Shown here: positions 1 through 7,454 of the stretch, in pieces | Numbering within the stretch: the stretch's first letter is position 1 | Layout: each line of letters opens with the position of its first letter | DNA from: Gemmatimonadota bacterium | GTDB taxonomy: Bacteria > Gemmatimonadota > Gemmatimonadetes > Gemmatimonadales > GWC2-71-9 | Reading direction: 5' to 3' | Assembly (NCBI GenBank): GCA_003221825.1 | Contig: QHUE01000103.1 | Span: 1-17,497 of the forward strand | DNA: 17,497 nt | Notes under the pieces: generated by a model | The model's database searches: none | The model's input: only the letters and a program-made list of their open reading frames with translations | What the model was told of the DNA's origin: nothing | Made by a program: the position numbers and the translations under genes

Positions 1-185
1 AGGTACGAGCCAATGCTCGCTCGCATCGACGCACCGGCGTTACTCTGGTCGCCGCGCGCCTGGACCATCGCCGGCTGCACGTCCAGCGCGCGCCGCACTG
101 CGTCTTGCAGCGTGACTTCGGTCTGCTGCGCGGCGGCCGGTGCGGCGAGCAGGATCCCGATCCCCACCATGAAACCCTGTCGCAT
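1..185 (-). CDS. TolC-family outer membrane efflux protein, N-terminal fragment (runs off left edge)
   Basis: Only the first 61 codons are in the window; the gene continues beyond position 1. It begins with a signal peptide: a hydrophobic core at residues 5-15 and an APAAAQQ-like cleavage region near residue 19. The stretch TLQDAVRRALDVQPAMVQAR then matches the first helix of outer membrane factors (the TolC/NodT pattern 'T-L-x-x-A-x-x-x-A-L-x-x-x-P'). Such proteins form the outer membrane exit duct of RND or ABC efflux pumps. The start is fixed by a TGATG overlap with the stop of the upstream Spy/CnrX-like gene (stop 187-185, start 185-183), so the two are probably translationally coupled. 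Membrane fusion and RND pump genes would be expected next, outside the window. The family call rests on a short stretch. Confidence 0.8.
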   Translation of the reverse strand, partial: MRQGFMVGIGILLAAPAAAQQTEVTLQDAVRRALDVQPAMVQARGDQSNAGASMRASIGSY

Positions 186-586
186 CAGTGCCCCCCGGCC
201 TTTCCCTTGGTGGAGTCTTCCCGCTCCCTACGGTGATGCTCAGCCTGGTCGATCAGTTGCTGGTGGCGCGTCCGCTGCTCCGGCGTAAGTTGGGCGTCGA
301 TCTCGGCACGCATGCGCGCCTTGATGGAATCGAACCGTGGCCGGACCCGCGCCCACAGGGAATCGGTCTCGGGGCGATGGCGCGCGAAGATCGCGCGCAC
401 GGAATCGCGCTGCGCGGGACTGAGGTCCAACTCCCGGCTCAAATAGTCGACCATCGCATCAGGTCCGCGCCGCGGGCCTCGCCCGTCGCGTTGCACGGCC
501 TCGCGGCCGCCCCATCCGGCCAGTCCCCCCGCCACAAATACGGCGGCCAGCAGGCCGACGGCGGCGAGTTTCGATCTATTCAGCAT
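185..586 (-). CDS. Spy/CpxP/CnrX-like periplasmic (heavy-metal sensor) protein
   Basis: 133 residues. An N-terminal hydrophobic helix at residues 7-26 acts as anchor or signal, followed by an Arg/Gly-rich linker and an all-helical charged domain. Two LTxxQ-like repeats are visible, LSPAQR at 55-60 and LTPEQR at 100-105, the signature of the Spy/CpxP/CnrX superfamily of periplasmic chaperones and metal sensors. Histidines cluster toward the C terminus (H108, H117-H118, and a terminal GGH), which could bind metal. The ATG at 586 is preceded by GAGGAAG at a suitable distance. The gene follows a sigma/anti-sigma pair and overlaps the start of a TolC-type gene, the arrangement of envelope-stress or metal-efflux regulation. 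A sensor role is inferred from this context; a plain chaperone remains possible. Confidence 0.8.
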   Translation of the reverse strand: MLNRSKLAAVGLLAAVFVAGGLAGWGGREAVQRDGRGPRRGPDAMVDYLSRELDLSPAQRDSVRAIFARHRPETDSLWARVRPRFDSIKARMRAEIDAQLTPEQRTRHQQLIDQAEHHRREREDSTKGKAGGH

Positions 587-601
587 GGCTCGTCTTCCTC
601 T

Positions 602-973
602 TTAGTGTTGCTCGACAAGGGACGCGAACACGACGCTGGCATCCGGTGGATCCTGCGCCGTCACCAGAGCCGCGAGCCCCGTACCCTCGACCGGCGCCAT
701 GGCAGCCTCGATCGACGCCGGCGCCGGGGTCAGGACGCCGCGCCCGAACAGCAATCCCGCGATGAACGCGGCAGCCGCGGCGGCGATGCCCGGCCGGAAC
801 CACGACGCGAGCACGTCGAGCGTCGGGATCGGCGGGAGGGTCTGCGCCCGCTCGTATTGCGCCATGACACGCGCGACGAACGCGGCGTGATCATCCCTCG
901 GCTCGAGCGCGGCGCGCAAGGCGGCGCCCAGCTCCGGATCCGGACGATGATCGAACGGCTGTGTGTCTCTCAT
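602..973 (-). CDS. Putative anti-sigma factor, single-pass membrane protein
   Basis: 123 residues. A charged cytoplasmic N-terminal part (1-58) contains helices suited to sigma-factor binding. One transmembrane segment at about 61-77 (Ala/Ile/Phe/Leu-rich) follows, then a short extracytoplasmic tail rich in Ala and Pro. No zinc-binding HxxxCxxC motif is present, so it is not a ZAS-type anti-sigma. Its ATG overlaps the stop of the sigma factor gene as ATGA (973-970), and the Spy/CnrX-like gene begins 15 bases after its stop. Position, size and topology make an anti-sigma role likely, comparable to CnrY. Sequence alone does not prove it, and I recognise no named domain. Confidence 0.65.
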   Translation of the reverse strand: MRDTQPFDHRPDPELGAALRAALEPRDDHAAFVARVMAQYERAQTLPPIPTLDVLASWFRPGIAAAAAAFIAGLLFGRGVLTPAPASIEAAMAPVEGTGLAALVTAQDPPDASVVFASLVEQH

Positions 974-1575
974 GGTACTTGCTCCTTCCAGTCGGCCAGC
1001 AGCGTGCGTAGACGGCGACGCGCGTGAAACACTTCCGATCGCACGGTGCCTTCCGGAATGCCCAGAATCCCGGCGATCTCGGCATGCGAGTACCCTTCGA
1101 CATCGAACAAGACGACGGCGGTCCGGCGGCGCTCCGGCAGCTCGCCCAGCGCGGTCCGCAACCGCTCCCCCAGCTCGCTCCGCATCGCCGCGGTGTCAGG
1201 CCGCGGGCCTCCGCCCACCAGCGATGGGTCGAGGGGTTCGGCACGTCGTACGTTGCGGCGGCGGCGCCGGTCGGTGGCGGCGTTGGCGACGATCCGCATC
1301 AGCCAGGGGCCGAACGGCCGTCGTGCATCGTACTGCGCGAGCTTCACCAGTGCCGAGAGAAAACCGTCCTGCGCGGCGTCGTCCGCATCGTCGGGATCGC
1401 CCAACACGGCCCGGGCGACACGTCGCGCCTGCGCCGCATAGCGATCGACGAGCACGCCGAACGCATCCCGATCGCCAGCCAGCGCCCGAGCGACTAAGTC
1501 CTTGTCGTCTGCGCTGTTTCCCATACGCGCAGGGCTGGCCGGAGGTTGAGGGGGAGGGGGGGCCTCAGCGGACAT
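970..1575 (-). CDS. RNA polymerase sigma factor, ECF subfamily (sigma-70 family)
   Basis: 201 residues from the chosen ATG at 1575. Region 2 spans about residues 26-105: the DADDAAQDGFLSAL stretch is region 2.2 and FGPWLMRIVANAATDRRRRR is region 2.4. Region 4 spans about 135-190, with the helix-turn-helix YSHAEIAGILGIPEGTVRS. It directs RNA polymerase to a specific set of promoters, probably including that of the efflux genes after it. The ATG at 1575 overlaps the end of the PLD gene by 11 bases and has a weak GTGAGAG upstream. It would add a proline-rich leader encoded by G/C homopolymers. An ATG at 1524 (MGNSADDKD) is nearer the usual family start but has no visible ribosome binding site. 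The family call is secure; the start is not. Confidence 0.93.
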   Translation of the reverse strand: MSAEAPPPPQPPASPARMGNSADDKDLVARALAGDRDAFGVLVDRYAAQARRVARAVLGDPDDADDAAQDGFLSALVKLAQYDARRPFGPWLMRIVANAATDRRRRRNVRRAEPLDPSLVGGGPRPDTAAMRSELGERLRTALGELPERRRTAVVLFDVEGYSHAEIAGILGIPEGTVRSEVFHARRRLRTLLADWKEQVP

Positions 1576-2968
1576 CGCTCTCACGGCGGCGCCGCCGGCG
1601 GGCAAAGGCAAACCCGGCGAGCCAGAACGAGGTCGCCAGCGCCCCGACCGCGAGTACGGTGCTGGTCACAATGGGAAAGAAGATCAGCCACACTCCCACG
1701 ATCAGAAAGGCTGCCGCCGCGGCACCGGCCAACATGCGGCGCGCGCCGCCGGCCACCTGCAGCAACGCAACCGCGGCGATAGCCCGGCGCTCACGGAGCG
1801 AACGCTTGTGCGGGGGAGCCGCGGCGGGCGGCACCAGTGCCTGGGCTGGATGTACCGCGGCTGCCGCGACCAGCCGGGGCGGCAACCGCAGCCGGCGCCG
1901 CGCCATCAGCACGATCTCGCGGCTCTGCGCCATGTCATGCAGAAACTGCGTCGCGAGCGTCGCGGTCAGGCCATCGTGCTCGGCCACGAGGTCGAGCTCG
2001 TAATTGCCCAGCAGGCTCGACACGTTGAGGTTGCTCGATCCCACCCGCGCCCACTCGTGATCAGCCACGAGTGTCTTGGCGTGCACCATCGGCCCGCGAT
2101 ACTCGAAGATCCGCGCGCCCGCGTGCAGCAGCTCGCGATACCCGCCGCGGGTAAAAATGCGCACGATGGGGATGTCCGATGTGCCGGGGAGCAGCAGGCG
2201 CACATCCACGCCGCTGCGAGCCGCGTCCACGAACGCCGCGAACAGCGGCGGCGGGGCGACGAGGTACGCGTCGGTAATCCAGAGCCGCTCCGTCACCGCC
2301 GCCGCGAGCAGCTGCACCGCGCGATAAATGCGCGACTGTCCCGGGAAGCCTTCCACTACTCGCACGGCGGAGGGACCGCATTCCTCCGGCGCGGGAGTGG
2401 TCTCGTCCTCGGGGAGCGGGCGGCCGGCCCGCGCCCACATGCGGACGAATGCCGCTTCCAACGCAGCCACCGCCGGCCCGCATACCGCCAACATCGTGTC
2501 GCGCCATGGCGCTCGCCCGGCCGCGAGGTTGCCGGCCCATTCGTCGCCGACGCAGAGGCCGCCGATCATCGCCTTTTCGCCGTCCACGACGAGCAGCTTG
2601 CGGTGATCGCGGCTGAGCGCGGCGATCGGACCGCTCGTCCAGATCGGGCCAAACGGACGGACCTCCACACCGGCACTCCGCAGCTCGCGCCAGTAGGCAC
2701 GCCCGGTGCCGTGGCATCCGAAGGCATCGTAGAGGATACGCACGCGCACGCCGGCGCGCGCCCGCTCCGACCACGCCGCTCCGAAGCGCCTCCCGGTGGC
2801 GTCGTCGCGGATGATGTAATTCTCGAAGTGAACGGTCCGCTCTGCGTTGGCGATCATCTCGAGCATCGCGTCGAGCGCATCGCTGCTGATCGCGATGTGG
2901 CGGACGAGGTTGCCGGGAATCGGCCGTGCACCCGTCGCCCGATCCAACGCGTGCGAAAACGGGTTCAC
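1565..2968 (-). CDS. Phospholipase D / cardiolipin synthase-like protein with C-terminal membrane hairpin
   Basis: 467 residues from a GTG start. Two HKD catalytic motifs are intact: H122-x-K124-x4-D129 (HRKLLVVDGEKAMIGG) and H296-x-K298-x4-D303 (HAKTLVADHEWARVGSSN). This is the pattern of bacterial cardiolipin synthases, which transfer phosphatidyl groups through a phosphohistidine intermediate. The N-terminal membrane helices of ClsA are absent. Instead two hydrophobic segments lie near the C terminus (about 412-434 and 436-456), followed by an Arg-rich end. The GTG at 2968 overlaps the HD gene stop as GTGA. The frame stays open far upstream, but that part is Arg/Ala-rich shadow of the HD gene. 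Phosphatidyltransferase is the best guess; other PLD-fold hydrolases cannot be excluded. Confidence 0.9.
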   Translation of the reverse strand: MNPFSHALDRATGARPIPGNLVRHIAISSDALDAMLEMIANAERTVHFENYIIRDDATGRRFGAAWSERARAGVRVRILYDAFGCHGTGRAYWRELRSAGVEVRPFGPIWTSGPIAALSRDHRKLLVVDGEKAMIGGLCVGDEWAGNLAAGRAPWRDTMLAVCGPAVAALEAAFVRMWARAGRPLPEDETTPAPEECGPSAVRVVEGFPGQSRIYRAVQLLAAAVTERLWITDAYLVAPPPLFAAFVDAARSGVDVRLLLPGTSDIPIVRIFTRGGYRELLHAGARIFEYRGPMVHAKTLVADHEWARVGSSNLNVSSLLGNYELDLVAEHDGLTATLATQFLHDMAQSREIVLMARRRLRLPPRLVAAAAVHPAQALVPPAAAPPHKRSLRERRAIAAVALLQVAGGARRMLAGAAAAAFLIVGVWLIFFPIVTSTVLAVGALATSFWLAGFAFARRRRRRESDVR

Positions 2969-3537
2969 CCTCCGAGGCCCAACGAGGGTTCCACGGGGCG
3001 GAGCGCCTGAATACAGAACGCGATGTGCTCCTCCAGCGGCACGCCGAGCTCGTCGGCGCCCTGGCGCACCTCGTCGCGGTTGACGCCGCGCGCGAACGCT
3101 TTGTCCTTGAGCTTCTTTTTGACGGACGATACCTCGAGATCCGCAAAGCTCTTCGAGGGACGCACCAGGGCGCACGCGACGAGAAAGCCGCAGAGCTCGT
3201 CGACCGCGAAGAGCGTCTTTGCCAGTTGCGTGTCGCGGGGCACGCCGGAATACGTCGCGTGCCCCAGTACGGCGCGCAGCAGCGGTTCGGAGACGCCTTT
3301 GGAACGCAGCAGGTTGACGCCCCAGGCGGGATGGCCGTCGGTGGGGGAGTGGTCCTGATTGGGGAATTTCTCGTAATCGAAGTCGTGCAGCAGGCCGACG
3401 AGGCCCCACGGCTCCGGATCTTCACCGAACTTCACGGCATACGCCCGCATCGCGGCCTCGACTGCCAGCATGTGCTGTCGCAGCGACGGCGATTGCGTGT
3501 GCTCCTGCATCAGGGCGAGGGCTTCGTGCCGTTTCAC
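2965..3537 (-). CDS. HD-domain protein (putative metal-dependent phosphohydrolase)
   Basis: 190 residues. The HD core is visible: H22 in the first helix (SLRQHMLAVEAAMRAYA), the H51-D52 doublet in GLLHDFDYEKFPN, further histidines at 63, 69 and 93 (LGHATYSG), and D113 in AVDELCGFL. These residues bind divalent metal in HD hydrolases. The layout matches a widespread family of about 190-residue bacterial HD proteins whose substrate I do not know. The GTG at 3537 overlaps the asnB stop as GTGA and places MKRHEALALMQEHTQS at the N terminus, like relatives. The next gene (PLD) overlaps its stop in the same way, so asnB, HD and PLD are translationally linked. Confidence 0.88.
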   Translation of the reverse strand: MKRHEALALMQEHTQSPSLRQHMLAVEAAMRAYAVKFGEDPEPWGLVGLLHDFDYEKFPNQDHSPTDGHPAWGVNLLRSKGVSEPLLRAVLGHATYSGVPRDTQLAKTLFAVDELCGFLVACALVRPSKSFADLEVSSVKKKLKDKAFARGVNRDEVRQGADELGVPLEEHIAFCIQALRPVEPSLGLGG

Positions 3538-5339
3538 CTGGTGTCCACCCCCCAGCGCTCGCTCCACAAGGCGAGCATCAGTTGCGGCCACAACCTCCGG
3601 GCGTGATTGCGGCGACCCGTCCGGTGCTCCGCGAGAAGCGGTGTGTCGAGCAAGCGGTCAGCCAGGGGAGCAAGTCCCGTGTTGAGCCATCGGGCCACGG
3701 GCACCGAAAGACCGCGCTTCTGGCGGTTGATGACCGCCGCCGGCACGAGCCCGCGCGCTGCTTCCTTTAATATCGCCTTGGTCGTGAGGCCACGCACCTT
3801 GAGACGGGAGGGCCCGGGAAGCACAAGCTCCATCACCTCGCGATCGAGGAACGGCGCACGCGCCTCGACCGACGCCAGCATCGTGGCTCGATCGACTTTC
3901 ACCAAAAGATCGTCCGGCAGGTACGTCAGGAAGTCGAGCCACATCACGCGATTCAGCGGGTCGTCGTGCGGGAAGCGGTCGAGCTTGCAGGCCAGCTCGG
4001 CGATGACGCCGTCGGCGATCGTCATCGCGCCCATCCAGGCGAGATGGCGCTCCATCCATGGCCGCTCAGTCGCCCCCAGGAACTGCTTGAGCATGTACTC
4101 CAACGTCATCTTGCCGGTCGAGGACGGCCAGCGCTCGACGGCCCAGCGCGCGGCGTGTCGCAGGGGACGCGGGACCCGCTGCCAACGCTCGGCGAATTTG
4201 TGGCCGAGGTAAGTGGGATAGCCGCCGAACAGCTCGTCGGCGCCTTCGCCCGAAAGAATCACCTTCACATGCTCGCGCGCCGCCTCCGCCAGCAGCCAGG
4301 TCGGCAGCACCGCGGGGTCGCCGAGCGGCTCGGCGAGCGAGCGGGAGACCACGTCGAGCGCCCGGCCCAGCGATTCATCGTCGGCGGTGACGACGTGATG
4401 CACGGAGGCGATCTGGTGGGTCACCGCTTCGGCGTAATCGCTTTCGTCGTATCCGGGCTCGGTGAAGCGCACGGCGTAGGTGTGGATGCGCTCACCGGGG
4501 ATGGCGCGCGCCGCCGCGGCCACGAGCAGCGACGAATCGAGCCCACCGCTCGTGAAGATGCCCAGCGGGACGTCCGACATCAGCTCGCGCTTCACGGCGC
4601 GCAGCAGCGTGTCGCGCAGCACCGTAGTGGTTTCGCGCGAGAGCGTCGCGGGGCGGCTGGCGGCATCCGCCGCGCTCCAGTACGCGCGAATCTCGGTCCG
4701 TCCGCCCTCGGCGATCAGCAGCGACGCGGGCGGCAGCTTGTGGATGTCGTCGAACATCGTGTACGGCGCGGGGACGTAGCCGAGCGCGTGATACAGCGAC
4801 AGCGCCTTGCGGTTGAGGCGGCGAGGCTGGTCGGGAAACTCGAGCAGCGCCTGGATCTCGGACGCGAAGCGCAGCTCGCCGTCCACCTCGGTCCAGAAGA
4901 GCGGCTTTTCACCGGCCCGATCGCGCGCGAGCACCAGACGCCGCCGATTCTCATCCCAGATGGCGAGGCCGAACATCCCTTCCAGGCGTGAGACCGCGTC
5001 CGGTCCGAAGCGGTCGTACAACGGCACGATGTTCTCGATGTCGCCCCGCGAGCGGAACGGATATCCCCAGGTCTGCGCCTCGCGGCGCAGGGCGGGCGCG
5101 TTGTAGATCTCGCCGTTGCAGACCATCCAGATCTTGCCGTCGGGACTCTGGAACGGCTGATCGCCGGTGGTGAGATCCATGATGGCGAGGCGCCGCGCGC
5201 CGATGCGCGCGCGCTCGTGCCCGACGATGCATTCGCCGTCGGGCCCGCGGTGCCGGAGTGCCGCCGCCATTCTGGCGAGCGCCTCCGGATGGCGCAGTGG
5301 CGCCTCGCCGCGCGCTATCGCGCCGAAGATGCCGCACAT
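3534..5339 (-). CDS. asnB: Glutamine-hydrolysing asparagine synthetase
   Basis: 601 residues. The N-terminal class II glutamine amidotransferase domain (1 to about 200) starts MCGIFG. Cys2 is the nucleophile once Met is removed, and RHRGPDG (29-35) and CNGEIYN (74-80) bind glutamine. The C-terminal ATP-dependent synthetase domain (about 230-560) has the pyrophosphate loop SGGLDSS at 264-270, plus SGEGADELFGG (363-373) and VDRATMLASVEARAPFLD (482-499). It converts aspartate, glutamine and ATP to asparagine. Relatives amidate other carboxylates, including glycan sugars, so the substrate is not certain. Because Cys2 must be N-terminal, the ATG at 5339 is the start, overlapping the end of the upstream glycosyltransferase gene by 25 bases. 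The longer open frame upstream is a shadow. Full length, no missing catalytic residue seen. Confidence 0.95.
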   Translation of the reverse strand: MCGIFGAIARGEAPLRHPEALARMAAALRHRGPDGECIVGHERARIGARRLAIMDLTTGDQPFQSPDGKIWMVCNGEIYNAPALRREAQTWGYPFRSRGDIENIVPLYDRFGPDAVSRLEGMFGLAIWDENRRRLVLARDRAGEKPLFWTEVDGELRFASEIQALLEFPDQPRRLNRKALSLYHALGYVPAPYTMFDDIHKLPPASLLIAEGGRTEIRAYWSAADAASRPATLSRETTTVLRDTLLRAVKRELMSDVPLGIFTSGGLDSSLLVAAAARAIPGERIHTYAVRFTEPGYDESDYAEAVTHQIASVHHVVTADDESLGRALDVVSRSLAEPLGDPAVLPTWLLAEAAREHVKVILSGEGADELFGGYPTYLGHKFAERWQRVPRPLRHAARWAVERWPSSTGKMTLEYMLKQFLGATERPWMERHLAWMGAMTIADGVIAELACKLDRFPHDDPLNRVMWLDFLTYLPDDLLVKVDRATMLASVEARAPFLDREVMELVLPGPSRLKVRGLTTKAILKEAARGLVPAAVINRQKRGLSVPVARWLNTGLAPLADRLLDTPLLAEHRTGRRNHARRLWPQLMLALWSERWGVDTR

Positions 5340-6982
5340 GGTCCGTAGGCCGCGTACTGGCCTTCGACGGCGAGCAGCGGCACGAGCGGATCGAGCTGGG
5401 CGCGCAGCCGCGCGTCGTCGGCGCGCGCGACAAAGACCGTCGGTGTCCGGCAGTCCCGCGCACGGGCGCGCCAGTAGTCGGCCGGCCTGAGCGGCGAGGC
5501 GCTGTCCGTCCGGAACTGCTCCTGGTAATCGGCGATGAACGTACTCGTCAGCTCTCGGCCTGTCGCGGTCGCAACGGGAATTGTTCGCCGCAGATAGAAG
5601 GGCAGGGACGTCGGGAACGCCGCGACCCCCACAACCTCGACATCCTCCACACCCGGCCGAACGTTCTGAATCACCCGCGCCAGCGTGGCCGCGGAGCGAT
5701 CCTCGCCGACCGCGGCGAGCAGCCGGCCGGAAACGATCGGCATCGCGATCACGGTGAGCGCATAGCCCATCACGGCGAGTGCCGGACGTAGATGGTCGGG
5801 CCGCCCGGCATACCATACCATCAACGCCGAGACGATCAATGCGATTCCCAATGCGAGCGCGGTGGGCGGGATGGCGGCGCGTTCCGCGGGCGTCAGGCTG
5901 ATGGGGGCGGGCAGCCAGACGGTGAGCAAGACGAGCGCGACGCCGCACGTCGCTGCAATGCTGGCGTAGCTGGTCCGCGCCACACCAATCCCACCGCCAA
6001 GCTCGGTCGCGTCACGGGTCAGTAGCCGCGCGGCGGCAAGGGCGAAGGGCGGCATCAAGGGCAGCATGTACTGCGGCAGCTTCGACTGATTGAGCGTGAA
6101 GAACAGCAGCGGCCCCAGGATCCAGCAGGCCAGCAGGACCGATTCCTGCGCGTGCGGATTGACACGCCGCGCGAGCCACGCCCAGCGCCAGTTCTTGCCG
6201 CGGGCCAGGGCCGGCACGATCCACGGAAATGCCGCCACCGGTACGATGGGCAGGTAATACCAGAACGGCGCCGTGCGGTGAAAACTCCGTGTCGTCACAC
6301 GCTCGAATGTCTCGCGGACGAAGACATAGTGGGGGAATTCGGGAATGCGGTGTGAGACGGCGAGGAACCAGGGCAGCGCCACCACTGCAAAGATGCCGAG
6401 CCCGGCGAGTGGGAAGAGCCGGCGCAGCGGACGGCCGGTGAGCACGGCATAGGGGATCAGCGCGGCGAGGGGGACCAGTATTGCCACTGGCCCCTTGGTG
6501 ATGGATCCCAGCCCGATCGCGGCCCACGCGAGCACCGGCCGCTCGTCCCAGAACGCGAGGATCGCGAGGGTCGTGCAGAACGACAGCGCGCTGTCCATGA
6601 TCGTCGTGCGTGCATAGGCGAGCACGAGCGGCATCGTCGCGAGCGCCAGCGCCGCCAGCCATCCCGCGTCCGGCCCCCAGCGCCGCCGGACGAACCATAC
6701 GACAACGACCAGCGTCGCGAGCGTGAACAGGTACGCCGGCAATCGGGCCGCGGTGGCCGTCGGTCCCAGGACTTCCATCGCCGCGGCGGCCGACGCGAAG
6801 TAAACGATCGGCTTGTCGATGTACGGCAGTCCGTCGAGGTGCGGCAGCACGTAATCGTTCGTCGCCGCCATCTCGCGCGCGACTTCGGCGTTGCGTCCCT
6901 CGTCGGGATCGAACAGCGGATATCCGCCGAGGTTGAACCCCAGCGCCAGCACGGCGGCGAGGAGCAGCACCGGGAGCCGCAC
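5315..6982 (-). CDS. ArnT/PMT-like membrane glycosyltransferase (GT39/GT83 type)
   Basis: About 555 residues from a GTG at 6982. It is a polytopic membrane protein with roughly 10-12 hydrophobic segments and a soluble C-terminal part (about 430-555). The first outer loop carries FDPDEGRNAEVA (24-35), whose acidic residues are the catalytic signature of GT-C enzymes, and YIDKPIVYF (54-62) matches the conserved DKPP/LxY segment. Such enzymes transfer a sugar from a polyprenyl-phosphate donor to protein, lipid A or another envelope acceptor; the acceptor here is unknown. No ATG fits the N terminus and no ribosome binding site is visible, so the start is uncertain (GTG at 6970 is an alternative). 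The frame also stays open upstream into the preceding gene (see finding at the C9 tract). Confidence 0.85.
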   Translation of the reverse strand: MRLPVLLLAAVLALGFNLGGYPLFDPDEGRNAEVAREMAATNDYVLPHLDGLPYIDKPIVYFASAAAAMEVLGPTATAARLPAYLFTLATLVVVVWFVRRRWGPDAGWLAALALATMPLVLAYARTTIMDSALSFCTTLAILAFWDERPVLAWAAIGLGSITKGPVAILVPLAALIPYAVLTGRPLRRLFPLAGLGIFAVVALPWFLAVSHRIPEFPHYVFVRETFERVTTRSFHRTAPFWYYLPIVPVAAFPWIVPALARGKNWRWAWLARRVNPHAQESVLLACWILGPLLFFTLNQSKLPQYMLPLMPPFALAAARLLTRDATELGGGIGVARTSYASIAATCGVALVLLTVWLPAPISLTPAERAAIPPTALALGIALIVSALMVWYAGRPDHLRPALAVMGYALTVIAMPIVSGRLLAAVGEDRSAATLARVIQNVRPGVEDVEVVGVAAFPTSLPFYLRRTIPVATATGRELTSTFIADYQEQFRTDSASPLRPADYWRARARDCRTPTVFVARADDARLRAQLDPLVPLLAVEGQYAAYGPCAASSAR

Positions 6983-7010
6983 GGACGCGCCGAGCGCCAG
7001 GGGGGGTGTG

Positions 7011-7454
7011 TTAGGAACCGGGCGCCTGGGGTGTGGAAGGAGGCTGCGCGGGCACGGTGGGGGGGGGCATCTGCGACACGGTGATCGGGACGTTCGCTTT
7101 GCGCTCGCCGTCCACGGTGATTTCGAAGCGATACTGGCCGGCGCGCGGGAATGGCACGTCGAACACGAGCACCGCCGCCGCCTCGATCTCCGTGACGCCG
7201 GCGGGCGGCTCGGCAAAATTCACCGTACCCGAACCGCCCAGCAGCTCACCATCGTCTTCGTCCAGCAGCTTGATCTGCACCTGATGCTCGCCGACTTCGG
7301 TGCGTTTGCCTTTCAGTCGCAGCACCAGGTGGAGGCGTGGATGCATCGCCGGAAACTGTGGCACCCAGATGTGCTGGAAGATGCCGAGCACCGACATCTT
7401 GCCCGACTGATCGACCAGCGCATAGTCGGCGACGACCGAGAAATCGAGATGCAC
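7011..7454 (-). CDS. Small beta-rich protein resembling DUF6941
   Basis: 147 residues, GTG start at 7454 directly abutting the TAA of the DUF2911 gene. The N-terminal pattern with 'ADYALVDQSGKMSVLGIFQHI' (split here: ADYALVDQSG at 9-18, KMSVLGIFQHI at 19-29) is typical of DUF6941 proteins. Alternating hydrophobic strands follow: LHLVLRLKG, HQVQIKLLDE, FEITVDGE. The fold is probably an immunoglobulin-like beta sandwich. No signal peptide or membrane segment. The tail from residue 129 is a low-complexity Pro/Ala/Ser extension (MPPPTVPAQPP) encoded across a C9 homopolymer. Function is unknown. The family name is my recollection of the pattern and should be checked. Confidence 0.75.
   Translation of the reverse strand: MHLDFSVVADYALVDQSGKMSVLGIFQHIWVPQFPAMHPRLHLVLRLKGKRTEVGEHQVQIKLLDEDDGELLGGSGTVNFAEPPAGVTEIEAAAVLVFDVPFPRAGQYRFEITVDGERKANVPITVSQMPPPTVPAQPPSTPQAPGS

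Noticed and set aside
1549..1562. G-rich tract (G5-A-G7) as a functional G-quadruplex
   Set aside because: It has too few well-separated G runs for a confident call and is explained by Pro codons in the optional leader of the sigma factor.
963..2003. Plus-strand open frame of about 346 codons over the sigma factor and PLD genes
   Set aside because: Composition is Arg/Ala/Pro-rich and it has no recognisable domain. Both minus-strand genes below it have catalytic or DNA-binding motifs.
2969..3409. N-terminal extension of the PLD protein in the same frame
   Set aside because: The extension is Arg/Ala/Gly-rich and lies over the well-supported HD gene. A GTG overlapping the HD stop gives a sensible start.
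5340..5948. N-terminal extension of asparagine synthetase
   Set aside because: Class II amidotransferases need Cys at position 2, which only the ATG at 5339 provides. The extension overlaps the glycosyltransferase.
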